DNA from: Incurvaria masculella
Lineage: Eukaryota > Arthropoda > Insecta > Lepidoptera > Incurvariidae
Direction of reading: 5' to 3'
Length of the DNA stretch: 64,000 nucleotides
Assembly: GCA_946894095.1 (NCBI GenBank)
Contig: OX335652.1
Coordinates: 8,703,001 to 8,767,000, forward strand
This document shows positions 10,124 to 19,668 of this stretch, piece after piece (positions within the stretch are counted from its first letter, which is position 1; each line of letters starts with the position of its first letter). The position numbers were made by a program, and so were the translations under genes. The notes beneath the pieces were generated by a model. The model did not search any database. It was given only the letters and a program-made list of their open reading frames with translations, and had not been told where the DNA came from.

Positions 10124-11424
10124 GTGAGTTACAATTACAAGCTCGCAATCAGCCTCGTGTTCACATTCATGTACATCTACACGACGGAGCTGTATCCAAC
10201 GCGCGGCTCACACACGCTACTCGTCTTCTCAACCATGATCGGTCGAAACGGCTCCATCACCCCGCCGCGGACGCCAGCTCTGGTGAGTTACAATTACAAG
10301 CTCGCAATCATCCTCGTGTTCACGTTCATGTACATCTACACGACGGAGCTGTATCCAACGCGCGGCTCACACACGCTACTCGTCTTCTCAACCATGATCG
10401 GTCGAAACGGCTCCATCACCCCGCCGCGGACGCCAGCTCTGGTGAGTTACAATTACAAGCTCGCAATCAGCCTTGTGTTCACATTCATGTACATCTACAC
10501 GACGGAGCTGTATCCAACGCGCGGCTCACACACGCTACTCGTCTTCTCAACCATGATCGGTCGAAACGGCTCCATCACCCCGCCGCGGACGCCAGCTCTG
10601 GTGAGTTACAATTACAAGCTCGCAATCAGCCTTGTGTTCACATTCATGTACATCTACACGACGGAGCTGTATCCAACGCGCGGCTCACACACGCTACTCG
10701 TCTTCTCAACCATGATCGGTCGAAACGGCTCCATCACCCCGCCGCGGACGCCGGCTCTGGTGAGTTACAATTACAAGCTCGCAATCAGCCTTGTGTTCAC
10801 ATTCATGTACATCTACACGACGGAGCTGTATCCAACGCGCGGCTCACACACGCTACTCGTCTTCTCAACCATGATCGGTCGAAACGGCTCCATCACCCCG
10901 CCGCGGACGCCAGCTCTGGTGAGTTACAATTACAAGCTCGCAATCAGCCTTGTGTTCACATTCATGTACATCTACACGACGGAGCTGTATCCAACGCGCG
11001 GCTCACACACGCTACTCGTCTTCTCAACCATGATCGGTCGAAACGGCTCCATCACCCCGCCGCGGATGCCAGCTCTGGTGAGTTACAAATACAAGCTCGA
11101 TGACATCGATGTACATCTGCACGGCGGAGCAGTACCCCACGTGTAACCTACACACTTTGCTAGCCTTCTCCTCCATGCTTAGTCGCATCGGCTCCATCAC
11201 CGCGCCGCTGACGCTGGCTCTTGTTGTTTACAAATAAAATTTCGCAATCGGCCTCTTGTTCACGTCGATGTACATGGTGGAGCGGTACCCCACTCGTCAC
11301 CTACACACGTTGCTCGCCTTCTCCTCCATGATCGGTCGCATCGGCTCCATCACCGCGTTGCCGGCGTTTAAAAATACAGGCTTGGAATAAGCGACGTGTT
11401 CACGGTGATGTACATCTATACGCA
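10124..11424 (+). repeat. Exon-6-derived 159-bp tandem array, copy A
   Basis: Six further near-identical units of exactly 159 bp start at 10124, 10283, 10442, 10601, 10760 and 10919. An eighth diverged unit starts at 11078, a ninth at about 11223, and a partial tenth from about 11367. Each full unit is donor plus 18 intron-derived bases plus the 3' two-thirds of exon 6, so intron and exon sequence were amplified together. Units stay open in the OCT frame (53 codons each). In copy A the eighth unit lost 14 bp, which shifts the frame and stops at about 11146. Derived units read GRNGSITPP where exon 6 has GRIGSITAP. Confidence 0.93.
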
Positions 11425-11667
11425 GAGCAGTTTAACTACGTTTAGACTGCTCAGCTGATCTGCTGCTCAGCAAGCAGAATTTTTAAAAAAGGTTTACAAA
11501 ATTTTAAAAGAACGAGCATAAGTGTGATCATTTATAGAGTCTAAGATTATATCTCCGCCAAGATAATGACCGAAGGCAATTCGAAGCTTTAGTTGTGATA
11601 TTTCAACGACTAATATAACATTCATCAGAAATCATTACAGCTCACGGCAATGGGTATAGAGAACGTG

Positions 11668-11735
11668 GTGTTTGCAGATGGTTTAATCACATCCCATCGA
11701 TAATTGGCGCTACTATGGGTGCTAGAGCACAGGCA
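11668..11735 (+). pseudogene. Degenerate copy of OCT gene 1 exon 7 (older)
   Basis: GTGGTGTTTGCAGATG followed by CATCCCATCGATAATTGG and 'gctactatgggtgct' aligns with the true acceptor and start of exon 7 but with several small deletions. No open frame is preserved. Copy B at 25074-25141. Confidence 0.6.
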
Positions 11736-11741
11736 CAGTGA

Positions 11742-11895
11742 CAGAGTACAATAGCATGTGTTGTTTGCATTTGATCTACTGGAAGGGCATCCCCCCTTGA
11801 TTAAGTTCGGTGTGATGGCACTGCTGTCAGGCGTGCTGATTCTCACCACGCTGAAGACCCTCGACTTCATAACGCCATCGAGCAAGCAGAACAAT
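11742..11895 (+). pseudogene. Decayed copy of OCT gene 1 exon 7 (younger)
   Basis: Shares the upstream 'agtacaatagcatgtgttgtttgca' block with the functional exon and encodes the recognisable FGVMALLSGVLILTTLKTL. The acceptor CAG is mutated to CAT. The PETLG motif is lost (LKTLDF), and the C-terminal PDTIEEAE part is replaced by unrelated sequence. Copy B at 25148-25301. Confidence 0.78.
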
Positions 11896-11976
11896 TTACC
11901 ACTAAACCGCCACTCACTAACGTCTTCTTATCCGCTGGCACCAGTGATAAAGTACAATAGCATGTGTTGTTTGCAG

Positions 11977-12117
11977 ATGATCTATTGGGAGGGCATCCCA
12001 TCGATAATGTTCGGTGTAATGGCGCTGCTGTCGGGCGTGCTGGTACTCACCACCCCGGAGACCCTCGGCTCTAAGCTGCCCGACACCATCGAGGAAGCGG
12101 AACAGATCGGTGTCTGA
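11977..12117 (+). CDS. OCT gene 1, exon 7 (helix 12, C-terminus)
   Basis: Phase-0 acceptor GTTGTTTGCAG, then MIYWEGIPSIMFGVMALLSGVL (helix 12) and the family C-terminal signature PETLGSKLPDTIEEAEQ. The stop codon TGA is at 12115-12117. Summed with exons 1a to 6 the frame closes exactly (1620 nt). A likely poly(A) signal AATAAA lies at 12265-12270. An identical exon is at 25383-25523. Confidence 0.9.
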   Translation: MIYWEGIPSIMFGVMALLSGVLVLTTPETLGSKLPDTIEEAEQIGV

Positions 12118-13049
12118 CCTAGAGACTCATTACGACCACCAACTAACGAGAGATTATTGTTTAGATATTTTTCTTTATTTTTTATACAAAAAAAATCCAA
12201 TAACCACAATGAATCGTGGTATTTATTTTAAATCGTATTTAATCAACCGGACATGGCTAATCGCAATAAAAAAGGATTAGGCATCATGACATGAACTTCT
12301 GGGCAATTATAACTGCCACTTTGACCATATTATATTCAATGCGATGGTCAACTATTCGACCCAGTTGCTTTAAAGATGTGCATTGATTTTGAACCAAGAA
12401 GTCTGGAGAACTTGATAGAATATTGCAGCCACATAAGCCTCCGCCCAATTCTCTCTGATAAAAAAATATTTAAAAATATTGAATAATTATATTTCAGGAG
12501 TGTTCCATTTTCAAATGTATCAGTAAAAAACCTTTACGAAAATGTATAACTTGCCAGTGTCAAGCAAATGTGTAAAGAGTATATAATTTATTTTGGTATG
12601 ACCCACGTTTATGTAAGTGGAACGGCTAGTATTTAAAACAACGACAAGGGAGCTACAGTGTTCTGGCAGGTGGATGGACAGACATTTTAATAACATAAGG
12701 ATTTTAAATGAGACGAATGATAGCCTCATAGTTCCGAAATCAGTATCATAAAATAATTTTTAATATTTAGGAGTTGATAATTCTAGGCGCGGAGGAAAAA
12801 TAAAAGTAGCAGATTAGTTATAATTACTCTAACACATCACTTTTTGATTAATAGTACCTAAGAAAGCTTAATTTCCTCTTACGTCCTTTCACAAATCATA
12901 AACATTTAACCGCTACTCCTATACATAAGTCCTATATTCACTAAAAACTATAAATCGCAGAGTTTTCATCGCCTAAAGCAGTTTGTTCAAGCAACAGTTA
13001 TGGGTATCTCTCCACTCATTGAGTTTGAACTTTCTTTGCATTTTTTTAT
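12118..13049. other. OCT gene 1 3' UTR and AT-rich spacer
   Basis: 3' UTR to about 12290 (AATAAA at 12265), then AT-rich sequence with no recognised element. The same content occurs in copy B at 25524-26455, with A12409 changed to T. Confidence 0.5.
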
Positions 13050-13235
13050 GTGACTTAACATTGATGGCTATTACCACACCTACTGTCATAAATCCACCCA
13101 ATATTGGACATTTCTTTTGTTTGACAGCAACATTGAACTGGATGGAAAACACGGATAATTTTCATTGCCGCTTCGACGCTAGTACCAACCTGGGCGAGAT
13201 TAACCCTACCACCAAGTTAATAAGGAAGGACATTA
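13050..13235 (-). repeat. SINE fragment
   Basis: Reverse-oriented blocks 'gatggctattaccacacctactgtcat', 'acattgaactggatggaaaacacgg' and 'gagattaaccctaccacc'. Headless. The open frame across it is a by-product of the repeat. Copy B at 26456-26641. Confidence 0.65.
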
Positions 13236-13329
13236 GGAAGGAGATATTAGGATCTTTTTAAAGTATCAATTATTCTTAGTAATGACCTCAGGTTTTATAT
13301 TTTCTATTGGAGTATACATTAAACTACGG

Positions 13330-14620
13330 GATCTGGATTGGTAGAGACCATAGATAAATTAAGAATACTTAAAATATCTGTGGTAGAGACAGTCCGTTGT
13401 TTATCTTGGTAGAGACAGTCCGTTGTTTATCTTTGCTATTGGTAGCAGTTTACTTTAAAGCGGTGTATATAGAATGGAACAGACGAGGCGTCTGAAAGCC
13501 TATTGGGAGCACTTAAACTCAAACCACGGGATCTGAGATGGTAGAGACCAGACATATGAGGGTTTATCTTTGCTATTGGGAGCGGTTCACTTTAAACCAC
13601 GGTATATGCAATGAAAGATACGAGGCGTGTGAAAGCCTATTGGGGGCAGTTCAACTCAAACCACGGGATCTGAGATGGTAAAGACCAGACATGTGAGGGT
13701 TTATCTTTCCTATTGGGAGCAGTTCTTTTTTAAGCACGGTATATGTAATGGTAGAGACGAGGCGTCTGAAAGACTAATGGGAGCAGTTCACTTCAAACCA
13801 CGGGATCTGAGATGGTAGAGACCAGACATGTGAAAGATTTATCTTTGCTACTGGGAGCAGTTCATTTTAAACCACGGTATATGGAATGGTAGAGACGAGT
13901 CGTCTGAAAACCCTATTGGGAGCAGTTCACTTCTCAAACCACGGGATCTGAGATGGTAGAGACCAGACATGTGAGGGCTTATCTTTGCTATTGTGAGCAG
14001 TTTACTTTAAAGTTTAAACCAAGGTACATAGAATGGTAGAGACGAGACGTCTGAAAGACTATTGGGAGAAGTTCACTTCTAACCACGGGGACTGAGATGG
14101 TAGAGATCAGACATGTGAGGGTTTATATTTGCTATTGGGAGCAGTCCAATTCAAACCACGGTACATGGAATGGTAGAGACGAGTCGTCTGAAAACCCTAT
14201 TGGGAGCAGTTCACTTCTCAAACCACGGGAACTGAGATGGTAGAGACCAGACATGTGAGGGTTTATCTTTCCTATTGGGAGCAGTTCTTTTTTAAGCACG
14301 GTATATGTAATGGTAGAGACGAGGCGTCTGAAAGACTAATGGGAGCAGTTCACTTCAAACCACGGGATCTGAGATGGTAGAGACCAGACATGTGAAAGAT
14401 TTATCTTTGCTACTGGGAGCAGTTCATTTTAAACCACGGTATATGGAATGGTAGAGACGAGTCGTCTGAAAACCCTATTGGGAGCAGTTCACTTCTCAAA
14501 CCACGGGATCTGAGATGGTAGAGACCAGACATGTGAGGGTTAATGTTTGCTATTGGGACCAGTTCAATTCAAACCACGGGATCAGAGATGGTATAGACAA
14601 GACGACTAGTGGGCGAGAGG
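13330..14620. repeat. 137-144-bp minisatellite, copy A
   Basis: About nine units, each marked by GATGGTAGAGACCAGACATGTG, starting near 13540, 13677, 13814, 13955, 14099, 14239, 14376 and 14517. Spacing is 137, 137, 141, 144, 140, 137 and 141. Each unit consists of two related halves of about 70 bp that share TATTGGGAGCAGTTCA and GGTAGAGACNAG. Units at 13677-13954 and 14239-14516 are nearly identical blocks, showing higher-order duplication. Non-coding. Copy B at 26736-28026. Confidence 0.9.
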
Positions 14621-14860
14621 CACTTTCATACAGAAATACTTGCTGAGTTCGTTCAATCTAGGATGCCTTTTACAAGCGATACAATTATGAATTATAAACA
14701 AAAATAAAAATATCTTGAACATGTCAATACATGATTTTGTGGTCTTGATTGTTTTATCCCTCAGTTATAAATAGCTTACCTGGCTTTTGTACCTAAATGT
14801 TTGTCCAGGGGATTCCCTAGTTCGATTTCTTAATATCATTCAGTATGAAATAAACAAGAT

Positions 14861-15094
14861 TTGCCAGCTTCACGTGTCTTGAGAGGAAAACGCAGGGGTA
14901 AATACACTTTCGTGCTTCAAGCATCTTCTAATGCATTATACCTAAGTGGTGGCAATGTCTGGTACGCCTCCCCCGCGCCGCCACCGCCGCCGCCGGTACC
15001 ACAGCCCCGCCAGCCGCCATTCGCCAGTCAAGGCACTAGCGGGCGTCTGACAACATCGCCAAGCAGTGTCACTGCGGCTTCACAGCAGCGCTAA
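14861..15094 (+). CDS. Proline-rich open frame, uncertain
   Basis: A GC-rich island in AT-rich surroundings encodes a proline-rich segment (SPAPPPPPPVPQP) followed by a Ser/Thr/Gln-rich end (SSVTAASQQR stop). An AATAAA occurs about 70 bases after the stop ('caatgaataaacc'), as for a last exon or a retrocopied 3' end. I recognise no family. No clear promoter or initiating context. It could be a captured exon fragment or chance. Exact copy at 28267-28500. Confidence 0.25.
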   Translation: MPASRVLRGKRRGKYTFVLQASSNALYLSGGNVWYASPAPPPPPPVPQPRQPPFASQGTSGRLTTSPSSVTAASQQR

Positions 15095-15521
15095 CGCCTA
15101 CGCACCGTGGTCCGTCTCCCGTCCGCAACACGCGCCCTTCAATAACAAGACGTGACAATGAATAAACCTTCTAGTTTACTCTGATGACGAGGAGGAAAAT
15201 CCGTTGAGCATTAATTAACATCACTACTAACTATGAAAGTTATGTAACGAACGCGAACATTACATATATTGTATTATTAGACCGTTATCGAAGAACCAAG
15301 AGGCACATGCCATAGTTCGATTAATGACCTTTGTAATCTTCGCTATATCAAGCTTTCTGCACGTCAGCTTGCACTTCCTCGATTTATTTCACTGTAAATA
15401 AACAAAAGACACAATATTTGAATTCTTAAGAATTTCACAATATTCTTAACGGTCAGCAATATTACCAGGTAGAGAACTAAAATCAAATTTAATACTTACA
15501 AAGCGAAGAGAAGTCTGCAAC

Positions 15522-15556
15522 TATAAAAGGAACGCGGTAGAGACATATTCGGCAGT
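15522..15556 (+). promoter_or_regulatory. OCT gene 2 core promoter (TATA + initiator), copy A
   Basis: TATAAAA at 15522-15528, followed by an arthropod-type initiator GGCAGTGA at 15551-15558. A +1 at A15554 lies 32 bases after the first T of the TATA box, the canonical spacing. The 5' leader would be 76 nt, and the first ATG in it is the OCT2 start codon at 15630. Exact copy at 28928-28962. Confidence 0.75.
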
Positions 15557-15629
15557 GACAGCGAGAAGTGCCGTGCATCGACGTTCGGAAAGGAAAGTCG
15601 CTCCCTGGAAGGGAACAGTCGTTCCCGCC

Positions 15630-15811
15630 ATGACGATAAAAAGCATGGTGGAGCGATCCCCGCGCGTAGTGGAGCTCGACCCCATCCTAGAGGAGCTGGG
15701 TGCGTTCGGCCGCTTCCAGCTCCTCAACTACGCTCTGATGCTGCTCCCAGTGGTGTTCACCGCACTCTTCACCACCAGCTACGTCTTCACCGCCGCTGAT
15801 GATCCCCACAG
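15630..15811 (+). CDS. OCT gene 2, exon 1 (copy A)
   Basis: First coding exon of the second SLC22-type transporter. MTIKSMVERSPRVVELDPIL is followed by EELGAFGRFQLLNYALMLLP (family N-terminal motif and start of helix 1) and VVFTALFTTSYVFTAADDPHR. It ends in phase 2 (AG) at donor GTTAGC, matching the acceptor at 43770. An in-frame upstream extension is open, but it precedes the predicted transcription start. The duplicate at 29036-29217 is closer to exon 2, so either or both may be used. With exons 2 to 7 the sum is 1725 nt, or 574 aa. Confidence 0.85.
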
Positions 15812-16044
15812 GTTAGCGAATGACAACATCTTTAACCTGCGCCAATTTATCTGACGTCGAGCCTAGATTAAAGGACACTTAGGAATTATTTTTCTTCTCA
15901 GTGTATACATTTGAAATTAAACGACTGTACTGCAGAATCGTTTCACCCCCGTGCGAGACGGGCCTAGCCCAGTGCAGAGTAGGTGAGCCTTAAACAAATT
16001 TCTTTCTTTCTTTCATGAACTTTCTTATATCGATATCAGACAAA

Positions 16045-16315
16045 ACACCGCCTTCCCGTAGAAATTATGTGCCATGCATCTTCTCTTTGTGAGCATGGCT
16101 ACATTGAACTGGATGGAGAACACGGATAATGTTTCATTGCCTCTTCGATGATATTTTCATCCAATACGACACAATCCTAGTAAGTAGGGAAAGTGAACCT
16201 ACAGTTTTACATGTATACACATTTTACATGTGTATATTCGTGACTAAATACCCTTATCCAACATATGATAAAGAGAAATAAAGTGGTGTATGAACGGGGC
16301 GGGGACTAAAACCAT
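16045..16315 (-). repeat. SINE copy, reverse-oriented
   Basis: Blocks 'ttcccgtagaaattatgtgccatgc', 'gctacattgaactggatggagaacacgg' and a final 'gaacggggcggggactaaaacc' that replaces the B-box region. Copy B at 29451-29721. Confidence 0.6.
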
Positions 16316-16465
16316 ACTCTCGTATTCAGAACTCAACACTTTGTACGAGATTATTAAAGTTAGTCCGCCCACTCAGATAGACTAAAACCATTACTTCTGG
16401 CATGGGAAGCACGACCTCGCGCCCGGTTACGGAGAGCACTTTTCAGATACATGTTTGACTTGCTG
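16316..16465. repeat. Diverged member of a 'GTCCGCCCACT' repeat family
   Basis: Shares 'tattaaagttagtccgcccact' and an ending 'gagagcacttttcagatac' with segments at 39019-39105, 43556-43672 and 44931-45048. Looks like a short non-autonomous element. Copy B at 29722-29871. Confidence 0.5.
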
Positions 16466-16980
16466 AACTTATTATCTGCCTGCACATTTATTAGGTGAAT
16501 GAGTCTGCTCAACGCATTGATTGCAGAAACCGTTTACAGGCAGTTTAAACGAATACAAAAAACCGGTCAAGCATGAACGTGTTGACGTGCCGAGGGTCCC
16601 GTCACTGCTGGACATGAACACATTTTGTTAAACTCTGGACTGTAATAGACAGAAGAGAAAAATACGACATAATATTATGCCTTTGATTCACTTACGGAAT
16701 TTCGACTACCATCAAATTTGCATTCGATGAGAACGAATTTCGTCGATACATAAAACATAATCTGTAAAATTCGAATCTTAGCGTGACCCGCGTTAATAAT
16801 TTGCGAGACTCGAAGTAAGTTCATTGCTGTCGGAAAGTCATTGTCATGCAGGAAAAACTACAAAAAAGGAGCCATGCTTGTTTTATTAGCATGGCAGTGT
16901 ACACGAAGCGAAAACACTATCTTATCTGCAAGTTACCAATACTAACATGGGTCGCATCTCATCTTGACAGCCGTTCTGTT

Positions 16981-17437
16981 TTAAGGTGGCCCACCCCGCC
17001 ATGATGACCATTGGCATTGTAAAATTGTGTTTGGTTTCTAAGTTATAAAGTCCGAAAGTTCGAATTTTTCGCGTGTTTTATACAATAACTTTGGAGGTGG
17101 ATTACGCAATGATAAAGTTAGAACATCTTAAAAAGACATCATCAAAGTCATCAGACAAAGCTTATATAATCAAGATTTATAATCTATTTAGTTTTTGTTA
17201 GATTTTTGACTACAGAGGTCGTGATTTACTTTTAGCTATAAGTCGTTTTATAATTAAAATTTTCCTAAATCTTATCAAATCATACACTATGCACATTGTC
17301 TTTTTTGTGGACATGTTGTATCTTTCTCATCACGCAGCCTGTCTTTTTTTTCAAACAGAGAAGGTCCCAGAGCGCAACAGCACAGTTTTGTACCGTGCCC
17401 GCGAATGAGTTCGTCCCGCCGGGTTGGGCCACCTTAA
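16981..17437. mobile_element. MITE with TTAAGGTGGCCCA ends
   Basis: Inverted termini TTAAGGTGGCCCA (16981) and TGGGCCACCTTAA (to 17437) bound a 457-bp element. Its right part (about 17190-17437) is homologous to 55728-55980. Copy B at 30387-30843. No coding capacity. Confidence 0.8.
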
Positions 17438-19325
17438 CACACTATTCTCCAATTCAATTAAGTACCCACTTACGTTTCCGCTTACGCTTTACGCTAATTA
17501 CCGCTTCTACCAACGTTTCTATCGACCTGGCAAAGTATTGAACCCGTAGATAATTAGATTTAATCTTGGGAATCAGCGCCTTGAGTTCTGGGATTATCTG
17601 TGCTTCTTTCTTATCACTTTTCATTACAGACGCTAAATAATTTTGTTGGAAGGGATTCAAAACTGTTGATCCACTTTTCAGCTTTGAATGTAAGACCAAT
17701 TGTGTAGGGCAGCTTTTAGGATATCCACACTTATATGAGTTAGTTATCTATGTCCGGTAAATGTCCAAAAATATCAGTATCTTGATTGTCTGCCACTGCC
17801 GCCGCCGCCGCCGAGCCGTCGCCATCGCAGACTCAACACGGCGGCCTCGGCGTTGCCTGACCATCAACCGACATGGCGACATCCGTGCAATATGACATTT
17901 GCATTTAAATTTAAAAATATCTTTCCTGTACTACTTTTAAAAACTGCATCGGTATCCATTCGGAGAATCCATTGTAGGGGGAGGAAGATCACACGTATTC
18001 AATAGTACAATGAAAAATTGTTTTAAGATAGTAAAGTGAGATGTTATTTCCAAACAATTATTCTTTCCACTTCTAGAAATGGGACCATTTTCCACTTCTA
18101 GAAATGGGACCATAAACGGAAAAAAACTCGAAACTCGATAGTCTTTAAACGTAACGTAAACAAGCTCGATAGCTCAGCGGTAGTCCGCAAATCCGCTGGT
18201 ATCAAAATCAAATCAAAAACTATTATTGCACTTAAATCAAACACAATGGTAGCACTTAATGCATAAGGCGTTTTCCGCCAGTCTACCCTTTTAACATAAT
18301 GAGACAAGAGTAGGTACAACAAAACAGAGTCGTGGCAAACAAATGAAAAAATACTTCAACACTGAAGGCTAGACCGGTACTCGGATATGTGGTCATATTT
18401 CCGCAGACTAAAAATGTATCTAATGCACATGTTAAGTAGTCGGTCCAACTTATTCAGCAGCTCTTCATTGACGTCCACAGACATTCGCGTAGTCTATGAT
18501 AAGATGATACTGAGCCAACATAGTCTTGTATACATCTTGACATAGTCATGGTATGGTGCCTCGCTCAGCGTGGTTTCGCGAGGTGAGGTGAATTTGGCTT
18601 TCTGAGGACCTTTGGTCTGTCAGCACTGGTACTTTATACCGGTTTTTTTTTTTTAAACAACCAAGTTTTGAAGTATTCCCACGAATAGAATTCCGTGATA
18701 GAATCTGTAATCTGTTCACAATAATATTAGTCGATAGATAAACCAATCATCTGTCGTGTTCCTTTTTCCTGTTAGCAATAATTCGCACATATCTGCTAGT
18801 TACATCGTGCTCACGCTAATGGCATGTGGTCTTTCCTCGTACCCAACTGTGAAAAATAAATCAAAACCAAGTGCATAATTACATCTTGTCGACGTGTACA
18901 GTCGAACAAAGAGTTTAGGATACACATCCGGTTGAATGAAAAGATGAACAGTCGAAATACTTTGACTTTTGGAAACAATTATAGGTTTAAGTATAGATTC
19001 AAACATAGTTTAGGATGTCTACTAGCTACTGAGCCAACAAAACCCTAACAAAATTGAAGCGGAGGTTGTATTTAAACACCATTCATTTTTACGTTTAACC
19101 GGAAGTGTATCCTCTAACCTTTGGTTGGCTGTACAGTCGTTAACATTACTTTAGTAAGAAGGTTGCTGATTTTTACATACTCTTTTGGTATTTGTAGCAT
19201 TTCCTTCTTATGCCTAGTCTGCAGGCAAATGGCCTCCATTACGAGTTACAAATCAATTGTCAAAAAATCGCTAAGATCATCGATTCCCCGCAGGCTTACC
19301 AGACCATACCACTGATTAGAAGGGA
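17438..19325. other. AT-rich spacer, mostly featureless
   Basis: Contains a short GC island with a GCC run at about 17795-17885 and a direct 25-bp repeat 'ccacttctagaaatgggaccat' at 18067-18115. There is a degenerate tRNA-like head (GCTCGATAGCTCAGCGGTAGT) at 18161. No gene recognised; the short open frames look random. Mirrored at 30844-32731. Confidence 0.5.
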
Positions 19326-19446
19326 TACACAAAATCGCCCGTCCATGGATTTTTATATTCGTGTGGAAATATGAAAAAATATAAATGTGTTGAAAATGTG
19401 TGCATCTACACAAATATAAAATTTTGGAGACGGGCGATTTAGTGTA
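19326..19446. mobile_element. 121-bp hairpin MITE
   Basis: Ends TACACAAAATCGCCCGTCC and GACGGGCGATTTAGTGTA form imperfect terminal inverted repeats. Copy B at 32732-32852. Confidence 0.7.
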
Positions 19447-19508
19447 ACCCTTAAAATTTCTGCTCTATTTTCCCCTCAAATGCCTGGCTGCCGGGAGCGT
19501 AAGTTTAA

Positions 19509-19668
19509 GGGCCGAGTGCACGAAAGGACAAAAAATCAAAATCAACGTCAAAGTATGATCAAACACGTCACTTTGGGTGGACTGTATGGAAGGAACTCTA
19601 TGCGGATCACTAAAAGTGACGTGTTTGAACATTGATTAACTCGGCCGTCTCTTCGTGCAACCGGGGCT
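19509..19668. mobile_element. 160-bp MITE, CCGAGTGCACGAAAGG family
   Basis: Ends GGGCCGAGTGCACGAA and TTCGTGCAACCGGGGCT. Internal inverted words CACGTCACTTT and AAAAGTGACGTGTTTG form a second stem. Related copies at 43067-43229 and 44611-44770. Copy B at 32915-33074. Confidence 0.78.

Noticed and set aside
9898..11103. 401-aa His/Arg-rich frame through the exon-6 array (420 aa in copy B)
   Set aside because: Explained by a 159-bp unit with no stop in that frame. It crosses the exon 6 acceptor and has no homologue I recognise.
13330..14620. CRISPR-like regular repeat array
   Set aside because: Units are 137-144 bp with conserved sequence throughout and no unique spacers, in an insect genome; it is a minisatellite.
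17792..17885. GCC-repeat GC island as a gene start (also 31198-31291)
   Set aside because: The only ATG frames are very short or low-complexity arginine; no donor or core promoter pair was seen.
18161..18212. tRNA-like sequence with A box TAGCTCAGCGGTAGT (also 31567-31618)
   Set aside because: B box is degenerate (GGTATCAAAATC) and pairing is poor; best read as a SINE head remnant.
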